IMG/VR virus record: IMGVR_UViG_3300030101_000758
Location: 1-26,690 of that record
Direction: 5' to 3' (one strand)
DNA: 26,690 nucleotides
From: a virus
In this document: positions 16,933 through 22,178 of the stretch, piece after piece
Layout of the letters: each line of letters starts with the position of its first letter
Numbering within the stretch: the first letter of the stretch is position 1
Notes under the pieces: model-generated
Seen by the model: the letters and a program-made list of their open reading frames with translations, nothing else
What the model was told of the DNA's origin: nothing
The model's database searches: none
Program-made: the position numbers and the translations under genes

Positions 16933-17037
16933 ATGATACACACAGATGCAATAGAAATGACAGCTCCTGTTGTTAAGATTACTGGGGATGCGGTTAAAGT
17001 GGAAGAATCTTCAGAAGATTCTGAATCTAAAGAGTAA
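16933..17037 (+). CDS. Candidate 34-aa acidic peptide, first ORF after the divergent promoter
   Basis: The ATG stands exactly six bases after the TATAAT box, so if translated it would be read from a leaderless mRNA. The peptide starts M-I-H-T-D-A-I-E-M and ends in a Ser/Glu/Asp-rich tail (VEESSEDSESKE), the opposite charge of the basic proteins that follow. The next ORF begins 9 bases after its stop, with AAAGGAAAT between. No family is recognised. It could be a leader peptide or an untranslated leader with a chance ORF. Confidence 0.45.
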   Translation: MIHTDAIEMTAPVVKITGDAVKVEESSEDSESKE

Positions 17038-17046
17038 AGGAAATCC

Positions 17047-17253
17047 ATGAACAGAGCTGCTATGGAGCAGATGATTAAAAATGCTCCTGCTTCTCGTAAG
17101 AGAAAGCCTAAAAAAACTAACGTGGATAAGCGTGTTAAGAAGTTAATGTCTAAGCAAGCTAAGAAAAAATCTTTCATGTCTAATTTAACTAAGCCCGCTC
17201 CTACTTTAGCTAGGATACAAAAAAATTTAAAGATGAAAAAGAAAAGAACATGA
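17047..17253 (+). CDS. Small lysine-rich basic protein, 68 aa
   Basis: More than a third of the residues are Lys or Arg, in clusters (R-K-R-K-P-K-K, K-R-V-K-K, K-K-K), with almost no acidic residues. AAAGGAAATCC before the ATG is a fair ribosome binding site. Such composition suggests nucleic-acid or membrane-surface binding. I do not recognise a family. The next gene starts inside its last codons. Confidence 0.6.
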   Translation: MNRAAMEQMIKNAPASRKRKPKKTNVDKRVKKLMSKQAKKKSFMSNLTKPAPTLARIQKNLKMKKKRT

Positions 17254-17426
17254 AGAAAAAATCTACAGTTAATAAAGCAGGTAACTATACAAAACCTGGT
17301 ATGCGTAAAGCATTATTTAATAGGATCAAAGCTAGCGGAAAAGGTGGTGCCCCAGGACAGTGGTCAGCCCGTAAAGCTCAAATGTTAGCTAAACAATACA
17401 AAGCAAAGGGCGGAGGTTACAAATGA
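17250..17426 (+). CDS. Small basic phage protein with a GxPGQWSARKAQ motif, 58 aa
   Basis: The reading frame starts at the ATG at 17250, overlapping the previous gene by four bases. The sequence has K-P-G-M-R-K-A-L-F-N-R-I-K-A-S-G-K-G-G, then APGQWSARKAQMLAKQYK and a final K-G-G-G-Y-K. This pattern (a Pro-Gly-x-Arg start, G-x-P-G-Q-W-S-A-R-K-A-Q, ending G-G-G-Y) is widespread in small phage proteins of unknown function. I recall it as close to DUF5872, not verified. Its conservation makes it a sure gene despite its length. The next ORF starts in an ATGA overlap. Confidence 0.75.
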   Translation: MKKKSTVNKAGNYTKPGMRKALFNRIKASGKGGAPGQWSARKAQMLAKQYKAKGGGYK

Positions 17427-17515
17427 TTCGTATTATTAAAAAAATTGTTTGCAAAATATTTCGTATAAAAGAATGCAAATGCAAATTACCTAAGAAAAAG
17501 AAAGGGAAAAAATAA
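17423..17515 (+). CDS. 30-aa basic cysteine-containing peptide
   Basis: This is a short ORF locked between two genes by ATGA at its start and TAATG at its end, the coupling seen at other junctions here, which argues that it is translated. It has a hydrophobic/basic N-terminal helix (M-I-R-I-I-K-K-I-V-C-K-I-F-R-I-K), a C-K-C pair at residues 18-20 and a Lys-rich tail. It could be membrane-associated. No family is recognised. Confidence 0.5.
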   Translation: MIRIIKKIVCKIFRIKECKCKLPKKKKGKK

Positions 17516-17697
17516 TGCCAATGGGAAAAGGAACTTACGGAAGTAAGAAAGGCAGACCATCTAAGAAAGCTAAGAACCAGAAGCCAATGAAAGAAGTTAA
17601 GAATGGTAATGGTACAAAAGGTAAATTAACTGGAGCTCAAAAGACTTTACCTAAGTTCTTGCAAGACAAGATTACGAAGTCTAAAAAGAAAAAGTAA
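17515..17697 (+). CDS. Small lysine-rich phage protein, 60 aa
   Basis: It begins MPMGKGTYGSKKGRPSKK, a start I recognise from many small proteins of marine phage genomes, and ends in a Lys tail. About a third of residues are Lys, with almost no hydrophobic core, so it is probably disordered until bound to a partner. TAATG overlaps at both ends place it in a tightly coupled operon. Function unknown. Confidence 0.65.
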   Translation: MPMGKGTYGSKKGRPSKKAKNQKPMKEVKNGNGTKGKLTGAQKTLPKFLQDKITKSKKKK

Positions 17698-17957
17698 TGG
17701 CTCTTGCCAAATCGCAGAGAAGTTTAAAGTCATGGACCAAACAGAAATGGAGAACCAAATCTGGAAAGCCATCGACACAAGGACCTAAAGCTACAGGAGA
17801 AAGATATCTACCTTCTGCTGCTATAAAGTCTTTGTCATCTGCTGAGTACGCTGCCACTACTAGAGCTAAAAGAAAAGCCAGAGCTGCTGGTAAACAACAC
17901 GCGGCTCAACCAAAGAATATAAAGAAGAAAACAAAAAGATTTAGAAAGGTATCATAA
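17697..17957 (+). CDS. Small basic phage protein with a WTxQKWRTKSGKPS motif, 86 aa
   Basis: Conserved-looking blocks are S-L-K-S-W-T-K-Q-K-W-R-T-K-S-G-K-P-S, then G-E-R-Y-L-P-S-A-A-I, then E-Y-A-A-T-T-R-A-K-R. I have seen this combination in uncharacterised proteins of marine phages. It is Arg/Lys-rich and could bind DNA or RNA. TAATG couples it upstream to the 60-aa gene and downstream to the holin, so these proteins are made together with the lysis genes. No biochemical role is known to me. Confidence 0.65.
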   Translation: MALAKSQRSLKSWTKQKWRTKSGKPSTQGPKATGERYLPSAAIKSLSSAEYAATTRAKRKARAAGKQHAAQPKNIKKKTKRFRKVS

Positions 17958-18355
17958 TGTTTAACTTATTGGTAGGACCTCTAACATCTTTGTTAGGAGA
18001 TACAGTTAAGGGGTTTGTTGAGACTAAGAAAGCAAAAGCTGACTTAGCTTTGACAGAAATAAAAGCACAGAAAAGTTTAAAAGAACAACAGATCGCAGGT
18101 AAAATATCGTGGGAAGCTTCTGCTGTAGATCAAATGAAAGGGAGCTGGAAAGACGAGGTAATTTTACTATGCTTGTTGGTTCCTGCGGTACTAGTATTTA
18201 TTCCTGGGTGGACACCACACATCAAGGCAGGATTTGAAGCCTTACACTCACTCCCTGATTATTATAAGCATCTCTTATACATCGCCTGTAGCGCAAGTTT
18301 TGGCATCAAGGGAGCCAAAGGTGCTATGGGTTTATTAACTAAAAAGAAAGGGTAA
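17957..18355 (+). CDS. Holin of the three-helix (gene-transfer-release) type, 132 aa
   Basis: The N-terminus (about 1-20) is a short hydrophobic/amphipathic helix, MFNLLVGPLTSLLGDTVKGF. It is followed by a charged K-K-A-K-A-D-L-A-L-T helix, a W-E-A-S-A segment and S-W-K-D-E at about 62-66, then two hydrophobic segments at about 67-86 and 107-124 (S-F-G-I-K-G). This order, with S-W-K-D-E, F-I-P-G and the G-F-x-A-L-x-x-L-P motif, matches the family called holin of 3TMs. Holins open the inner membrane so that endolysin can reach the peptidoglycan. The endolysin lies about 440 bases downstream with two small genes between, consistent with a lysis cassette. Confidence 0.8.
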   Translation: MFNLLVGPLTSLLGDTVKGFVETKKAKADLALTEIKAQKSLKEQQIAGKISWEASAVDQMKGSWKDEVILLCLLVPAVLVFIPGWTPHIKAGFEALHSLPDYYKHLLYIACSASFGIKGAKGAMGLLTKKKG

Positions 18356-18357
18356 CC

Positions 18358-18477
18358 ATGAAGAAAAAAGGAAAAGCTAAAGTTAGAAAAGTTATATCTG
18401 GTTTAGGTAAAGCAGTCAAAGCACACACAGCCCAGAGAAAACTTTTAAAGTCTGCACTGAAGAATGGCAAATCCTAG
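18358..18477 (+). CDS. Small lysine-rich protein, 39 aa
   Basis: A short ORF starts two bases after the holin stop and overlaps the next gene by 14 bases. The preceding GAAAGGGTAACC gives it a good ribosome binding site. The product is almost entirely Lys, Arg, Ala, Gly and Val (M-K-K-K-G-K-A-K-V-R-K-V-I) and is predicted as one basic helix. Placement and composition match the other basic proteins of this operon. Function unknown. Confidence 0.5.
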   Translation: MKKKGKAKVRKVISGLGKAVKAHTAQRKLLKSALKNGKS

Positions 18478-18766
18478 GATACCTAGAAAGAAAGGACAAC
18501 CAGCTGGATCTAAAAAACATTCAGACTTATATACAGATGAAAACCCTAAAGGAACAATCAAAGGACTTGGGTTCAAAGATGAATCATCAGCTCGCAGTAG
18601 CGTGGCTAAGATTCGTAGAAGCGGTAGAAGTCATGCCCACAAAACTCAAGCGGCTATTGCAATGGAGCAGCGAGCTCGTGTTGCTGGCAAGGCTAAGCCT
18701 GCTTCTATATATAGAAAGTTTATTGAAGCCCAAAAAAAGAAAACAAAATCAAAAAGACGAACATGA
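18464..18766 (+). CDS. Small basic phage protein, 100 aa
   Basis: It starts M-A-N-P-R-I-P-R-K-K-G-Q-P-A-G-S-K-K-H-S-D-L-Y-T-D and continues with E-N-P-K-G-T-I-K-G-L-G-F-K-D. It then has I-R-R-S-G-R-S-H-A-H-K-T-Q-A-A-I-A-M-E-Q-R-A and ends in a Lys/Arg tail. The blocks are of the conserved kind found in small proteins of marine phages. The repeated Lys/Arg helices suggest nucleic-acid contact. It starts inside the preceding ORF and stops 27 bases before the endolysin start. Function unknown. Confidence 0.6.
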   Translation: MANPRIPRKKGQPAGSKKHSDLYTDENPKGTIKGLGFKDESSARSSVAKIRRSGRSHAHKTQAAIAMEQRARVAGKAKPASIYRKFIEAQKKKTKSKRRT

Positions 18767-18793
18767 GAAACACTGGGGAATAGGAGGATTTTA

Positions 18794-19240
18794 ATGTTTG
18801 AAGAACTTAAGGAGAGAATAAAAGAACACGAGGGATTTAGAAATATCGTATACAAGGATAGCTTAGGATTTGCTACCATAGGATATGGTCACCTCGTTAC
18901 AACGGAGGATAGCTATGAAGAAGGTATTGAATATAGTCAAGAACAATTGGAAGCCGTGTTTGAAAGTGATTTTGAAAGCGCCTGTAATTCTGCTGACGTG
19001 GTCGCTCAAACAAATAATATCAATCTTGACGATCATCCGCAACCTGTTAAAGAGGTTCTTATAGAAATGGTATTTCAGCTAGGTGTTGGGGGTGTAGGTA
19101 AGTTTAAAAAATTCTTAGCAAACTTATCTACTAAGACTTATCACCTAGCCGCAGATGAAATGCTCGACTCGCGCTGGGCAAAACAAACCCCGATGCGTGC
19201 TGAAAAACTTTCTTATATCATAAGAGAACTAGCTCACTAG
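18794..19240 (+). CDS. Endolysin, T4-lysozyme type (GH24), 148 aa
   Basis: The N-terminal catalytic block is E-H-E13-G-F, eight residues, D22, five residues, T28 (IKEHEGFRNIVYKDSLG then F-A-T-I-G-Y-G-H). This is the E-x8-D-x5-T triad of T4 lysozyme and related GH24 muramidases, which cut the MurNAc-GlcNAc bond. G-Y-G-H follows at once, and the C-terminal part has the usual helical R-W-A-K-Q-T-P-x-R-A block. No signal peptide or anchor is seen, so it needs the holin to cross the membrane. It has the best ribosome binding site in the window, AGGAGG seven bases before the ATG, which fits high late expression. Confidence 0.93.
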   Translation: MFEELKERIKEHEGFRNIVYKDSLGFATIGYGHLVTTEDSYEEGIEYSQEQLEAVFESDFESACNSADVVAQTNNINLDDHPQPVKEVLIEMVFQLGVGGVGKFKKFLANLSTKTYHLAADEMLDSRWAKQTPMRAEKLSYIIRELAH

Positions 19241-19241
19241 A

Positions 19242-19880
19242 GTGGCATATTTAAATCACAATCTGCCGCCATTTAGCGCATACATTAGAAATGAATACTT
19301 ATTCGACCACGAAAGGGGGCACGGAGAATATACGTTTGCTGATGTGCACACAGTAAATAGTTTAGAAAGAAGAGCGTTACTATTTGAATGTCTATTACCT
19401 AATGGAGTAAACTGGACACGAAGACCTATCCATGCATTTTGTTGGAAGAAAGACGCACCTAAACATCCTTTAAATATACATCAATATTGGGATTGCTTTT
19501 CACCTTACGTGGATGTACAGAGAAGAAATAGATTAGCAAACTGTAGAGCAGAACTTGTAGACTACAAAGGTACAAAAAGAAAAGGTACATATATGTTTAC
19601 TATAGACTGGGCATGGGAAAATAAAGCAGGTATGTTAGATACAAACTTTAGTGAAGACCCAGAACACAAATGTGCTCACATGTTTAGAATGGATGATGGT
19701 AATTTTTTTGCATACCCTAACAATAGAACTATCTGGTATGACGATGCTTTCATGGAAGAAAGATTAACAAAAAATCCTGGATATAAGATAGATCAAAATT
19801 TTTATACAGTAGAAAATACCAGAGAAGAAGATACGACAACTGATGATTCATACATGACTCAGTTTGAACGTCCTGAGTGA
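19242..19880 (+). CDS. Conserved phage protein of unknown function (YLNHNLPP type), 212 aa
   Basis: The GTG start lies one base after the endolysin stop; I choose it because the conserved-looking M-A-Y-L-N-H-N-L-P-P head begins there. Later blocks include R-P-I-H-A-F-C-W, Q-Y-W-D-C-F-S, T-I-D-W, E-H-K-C-A-H-M-F-R-M-D-D-G and P-N-N-R-T-I-W. I have seen this set in uncharacterised proteins of T4-like and other marine phages. Trp, His and Cys are abundant; a metal site is possible but unproven. The last codons overlap the next gene by four bases (GTGA), linking it to the transferase-like gene. A copy of the G-run motif falls in its coding sequence and is read as Arg-Gly-His. Confidence 0.65.
   Translation: MAYLNHNLPPFSAYIRNEYLFDHERGHGEYTFADVHTVNSLERRALLFECLLPNGVNWTRRPIHAFCWKKDAPKHPLNIHQYWDCFSPYVDVQRRNRLANCRAELVDYKGTKRKGTYMFTIDWAWENKAGMLDTNFSEDPEHKCAHMFRMDDGNFFAYPNNRTIWYDDAFMEERLTKNPGYKIDQNFYTVENTREEDTTTDDSYMTQFERPE
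19315..19323 (+). repeat. Dispersed GGGGGCAC motif, copy 8 (G-strand on +)
   Basis: Extended form GAAAGGGGGCACGG, identical to copy 1 over 14 bases, inside the gene at 19242 and read as Arg-Gly-His-Gly. Confidence 0.85.
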
Positions 19881-20626
19881 AAATATTTTTTGACCACATC
19901 ACAGGTAAACTAACTAACTACGATTTAATTTACTCACTACCTCTAGCAGAGTTTGAAGATGACGAATATGACTATGCTTTTGAGAATGGGTGGATTCCTT
20001 TATCTTGGTATTATACAGAATTAAAAAACTTAACTTGGATAAATGCTAGAAATACAAGATTAGTTTTAGATAAAATAAACTTCAGCAAAAAACAAAAATA
20101 CATTCTTCGTAAAAAAGATATTAAAGTTAGAGTACTAAATGATTTTGATTATGATTTATTGTCTACAATATATAAAAGATATGTTAAGTATAGAAATTTT
20201 TATGAAGAAGGTTTTGAAAATGATAGTGAAGTATTTGAAAAGAAAGATTATATAGATTGGAAATATTTTATTTACTACCATGAAGATACACCTGTTGCTT
20301 TTACAGAGTTTAAAGTTTTTGATAACAAGCACGTGTTATCGGGACAGTTTGCATGGGATTATGAAAATCCAAAATTAGGATTAGGTACATACGCAACACT
20401 ATATGAGATTGATTGGTCTATTAAAAACAAATGTAAAAATTATTATTTGTCTTACGGGTATGAAACAACCAGTAAATACAAATCTAAATATGATGGGTTT
20501 GAATTTTGGAATGGTAGAGAATGGTTAAACAATAGAGCTATGTATAATAAATTATGTGATAATGATTCTAATATAGAATCTATAAAAGATTTAAATAAAT
20601 ATCAAAGAGAATATTTTATGTCTTAA
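19877..20626 (+). CDS. Aminoacyl-tRNA-protein transferase-like protein (ATE1/Bpt family, GNAT-like fold), 249 aa
   Basis: The C-terminal half resembles arginyl/leucyl-tRNA-protein transferases (ATE1/Bpt): P-V-A-F-T-E-F-K-V-F-D at about 139-149, L-S-G-Q-F-A-W-D-Y-E-N-P, LGLGTYATLYEI (167-178), then Y-Y-L-S-Y-G-Y-E-T-T-S-K-Y-K-S-K-Y-D-G (189-207). This matches the family's S-L-G-T-Y-x-x-L-x-x-I and Y-L-G-Y-x-x-x-x-x-x-x-Y-K blocks. The middle (N-A-R-N-T-R-L, 56-62, and Y-x-x-Y-V-K-Y-R at 99-106) also fits. Such enzymes add an amino acid from aminoacyl-tRNA to protein N-termini and so mark them for degradation. The N-terminal Cys clusters usual in ATE1 are missing. GTG start, GTGA overlap with the gene before. 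Family placement is by eye; the amino acid and target are unknown. Confidence 0.65.
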   Translation: MKIFFDHITGKLTNYDLIYSLPLAEFEDDEYDYAFENGWIPLSWYYTELKNLTWINARNTRLVLDKINFSKKQKYILRKKDIKVRVLNDFDYDLLSTIYKRYVKYRNFYEEGFENDSEVFEKKDYIDWKYFIYYHEDTPVAFTEFKVFDNKHVLSGQFAWDYENPKLGLGTYATLYEIDWSIKNKCKNYYLSYGYETTSKYKSKYDGFEFWNGREWLNNRAMYNKLCDNDSNIESIKDLNKYQREYFMS

Positions 20627-20661
20627 AAGAACAAAGCTAGGCATAAGCCTAGCCCATTCTT
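20627..20661. terminator. Hairpin between convergent genes (terminator, mainly for leftward transcripts)
   Basis: GCTAGGC (20636-20642), loop ATAA, GCCTAGC (20647-20653): a perfect 7-bp stem between the stops of convergent genes at 20626 and 20669. An outer AAGAA/TTCTT pairing is possible. In the - direction the stem is followed by the T-rich run TTTGTTCTTTT, as in intrinsic terminators. On + the tail is weak. Confidence 0.75.
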
Positions 20662-20668
20662 CAAATAA

Positions 20669-20866
20669 TTATTTCGTTATGATCTTATGAACACTTGGAA
20701 ATGAATTATTTTTGCTGTAAAAATCTAGCGCCCACTGCCAGTCGTCTTTATATTCTGCTCTGCAGTAGTCCTCTAATGAGTCTCCGTTTGTTTCTTCTTT
20801 ATTAAAAAAGTTTAACCACTTATTAACAAATAAGTTTGTTACGGAGAAAGTTCTTGGGTATGCCAT
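20669..20866 (-). CDS. Small hypothetical protein, 65 aa
   Basis: CAAAGGAGAAACT before the ATG is a strong ribosome binding site and supports translation. The product is soluble and aromatic-rich (F-V-N-K-W-L-N-F-F-N-K, then D-D-W-Q-W-A-L-D-F-Y), with no membrane segment, Cys pair or catalytic motif. It begins inside the last 28 bases of the upstream small gene and ends just before the convergent hairpin. Small aromatic/acidic proteins like this in early regions are often host-takeover proteins, but nothing here shows it. Confidence 0.6.
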   Translation of the reverse strand: MAYPRTFSVTNLFVNKWLNFFNKEETNGDSLEDYCRAEYKDDWQWALDFYSKNNSFPSVHKIITK

Positions 20867-21039
20867 AGTTTCTCCTTTGTTGATATCTCAGCCAAGGCTC
20901 TCCAATAGTCCTTGTCTTTGACTGGGAGTCTATCAAACTTAAACTTAGAAGTCAAGGATTTATTGCTGAACAACAGGTATAACTTTTTTGCAAACCTATC
21001 ATATTTAGTTGTGTGTGGATAATTAAATTTATTTTTCAT
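20839..21039 (-). CDS. Small hypothetical protein, 66 aa
   Basis: The ATG at 21039 follows TTTTGGAGACAC. The Shine-Dalgarno GGAG directly abuts the T-tract of the intrinsic terminator upstream, so expression may depend on readthrough. The product is basic and helical (Y-D-R-F-A-K-K-L-Y-L-L-F, then K-D-Y-W-R-A-L-A-E-I). No family is recognised. It overlaps the 65-aa gene by 28 bases, which suggests coupled translation. Confidence 0.6.
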   Translation of the reverse strand: MKNKFNYPHTTKYDRFAKKLYLLFSNKSLTSKFKFDRLPVKDKDYWRALAEISTKEKLWHTQELSP

Positions 21040-21043
21040 GTGT

Positions 21044-21081
21044 CTCCAAAAGAAAAGGGCTAATCCTAAGACCAGCCCTTT
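21044..21081 (-). terminator. Intrinsic terminator ending the short RNA after nrdB
   Basis: On the - strand: AAAGGGCT (21081-21074), a 12-base loop, AGCCCTTT (21061-21054), then TCTTTT. The 8-bp stem and T-rich tail are typical. The tail runs into the GGAG of the next gene, so the hairpin could also act as an attenuator. Confidence 0.8.
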
Positions 21082-21170
21082 GTACGGTTGTGGAAGTGGT
21101 TCCCCAAACTGTTTCTAAATATTGCATCTAGAAGAAGTAAGGTTCTTTGTGCCCCCCTGTCTCCGTTGTT
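21047..21170 (-). ncRNA. Candidate short RNA (about 120 nt) between nrdB and the small genes
   Basis: A perfect consensus promoter (21205-21177) fires into a stretch with no good ORF that ends at the intrinsic terminator (21081-21044), so a transcript of about 120 nt is expected. The 5' part holds CGGAGACA followed by a G-run motif copy. The middle can form a small GGAA/TTCC hairpin, and the terminator forms the 3' stem. The only ATG ORF inside (32 codons) has no ribosome binding site and runs through the terminator. It may be a stable phage RNA, or an attenuated leader for the genes at 21039 and 20866. Confidence 0.6.
21149..21157 (-). repeat. Dispersed GGGGGCAC motif, copy 9 (G-strand on -)
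   Basis: GGGGGGCACA on the - strand, in noncoding DNA about 14 bases after the predicted start of the short RNA. Confidence 0.85.
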
Positions 21171-21176
21171 AGTGTT

Positions 21177-21205
21177 ATTATACCAAATGATATAAGATTT
21201 GTCAA
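21177..21205 (-). promoter_or_regulatory. Perfect-consensus sigma-70 promoter at the end of nrdB
   Basis: On the - strand: TTGACA (21205-21200), a 17-base spacer ending in TGG (an extended -10), TATAAT (21182-21177). Both hexamers match the consensus fully, the best promoter in the window. The -35 box contains the nrdB stop codon. The predicted start is near 21170. Confidence 0.85.
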
Positions 21206-22167
21206 GAGGTAAATGCCTCACTCCAATCTCCTTGAACTGCTCCCTTTGCGTACTCAGTCGCTCTAGTCTCAAAGAAGTTTTCGTGTGCCTGTCCATTGAC
21301 AATATAATCCACCCACTCAAGCGGATTGTTTTTAACTCCGTAGTTAGGTTTTAAACCTAGCTGGAGTAATCTTCTGTCTGCCATGTAGTGTATATAGTTC
21401 TTTACTTCTTGTGGTGTAAGTCCTTGAACTGGTCCTTGTGCGAACGCCAGGTCTATAAACTTTTCTTCAAGAGTTACCATATCCCTACATATATCGTAGA
21501 GTGATTTCTTAAATTTATCATTCCATATGTGAGGTTTCTCATCTAATACAGTATGTAATAACTTAATCATATTTTCCACATGATGATTCTCATCACGTAT
21601 AGACCATGCAACTATCTGCCCCATGCCTTTCATCTTACCAAATCTTTGGAAGTTTAGTAGCATAATAAATGAACCAAACAACTGCAAGCCTTCACCAAAT
21701 GCAGAGAACACAGCCATATCTCTTATGATCTTTTGTTCTTCCGTGCCCCCTTTACTTTCCCAAAGATAGTTATGTTTGTCAGCCATCTCTTTATATTCTT
21801 GGAAAGCTTTATACTCTCTATCATCCATACCTATTGTATCATTTAATAAAGAGTAGCTGTGTGCATGGTTAGCCTCCGATGTAGCTATAGCGGATAACAT
21901 CATGCGCACCTCTGGTTTTTTAAACATGGGTATATACACATCCATATAGGCTTGTGCAATATCTACATCACCTTGTGTAAAAAATGTTAGAATCTGTTTC
22001 ACTAGATTCTTTTCTGCATCATTCATCTTAGAGTTCCAATCGTTTACATCTTCATGTAATGGAACTTCACTTGGTAACCAATGCATCTTTTGTTGATCAT
22101 CATAGGCTTTAAACGCCCACGGATATTCAAATGGTTTATAATATTCTCTTCCTTCAAATACTGACAT
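21202..22167 (-). CDS. nrdB: Ribonucleoside-diphosphate reductase class I, beta (radical) subunit, 321 aa
   Basis: Beta subunit of class I ribonucleotide reductase, which holds the dimetal cofactor that starts the radical reaction turning NDPs into dNDPs for phage DNA synthesis. The ligand layout is complete: an Asp in T-Q-G-D-V-D (D67 or D69), S-E98-A-N-H101-A-H-S-Y105 (metal Glu, metal His and radical Tyr), F-G-E159-G-L-Q, and I-R-D-E193-N-H-H196. A Tyr at the radical position speaks for a tyrosyl-radical enzyme. Length is near that of family members (about 320-375 aa). AAAGGGGAGAG precedes the ATG, and the gap to the nrdA stop is 11 bases, so nrdA and nrdB form one unit. A G-run motif copy lies inside as Gly-Gly-Thr. 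Confidence 0.93.
   Translation of the reverse strand: MSVFEGREYYKPFEYPWAFKAYDDQQKMHWLPSEVPLHEDVNDWNSKMNDAEKNLVKQILTFFTQGDVDIAQAYMDVYIPMFKKPEVRMMLSAIATSEANHAHSYSLLNDTIGMDDREYKAFQEYKEMADKHNYLWESKGGTEEQKIIRDMAVFSAFGEGLQLFGSFIMLLNFQRFGKMKGMGQIVAWSIRDENHHVENMIKLLHTVLDEKPHIWNDKFKKSLYDICRDMVTLEEKFIDLAFAQGPVQGLTPQEVKNYIHYMADRRLLQLGLKPNYGVKNNPLEWVDYIVNGQAHENFFETRATEYAKGAVQGDWSEAFTS
21742..21750 (-). repeat. Dispersed GGGGGCAC motif, copy 10 (G-strand on -)
   Basis: Extended form TAAAGGGGGCACGGA on the - strand inside nrdB, a 15-base identity with copy 5 in the giant gene. Confidence 0.85.
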
Positions 22168-22178
22168 CTCTCCCCTTT

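Noticed and set aside
18537-18794. 85-codon + strand ORF ending in TAATG with the endolysin start
   Set aside because: It lies in another frame of the conserved basic gene at 18464 and has no ribosome binding site. The TAATG contact is intriguing, but the conserved frame explains the DNA better.
21066-21320. 84-codon ORF on the - strand overlapping the 3' end of nrdB
   Set aside because: It runs out of frame through nrdB, then through the promoter and the terminator hairpin; no ribosome binding site; the sequence looks like a shadow.
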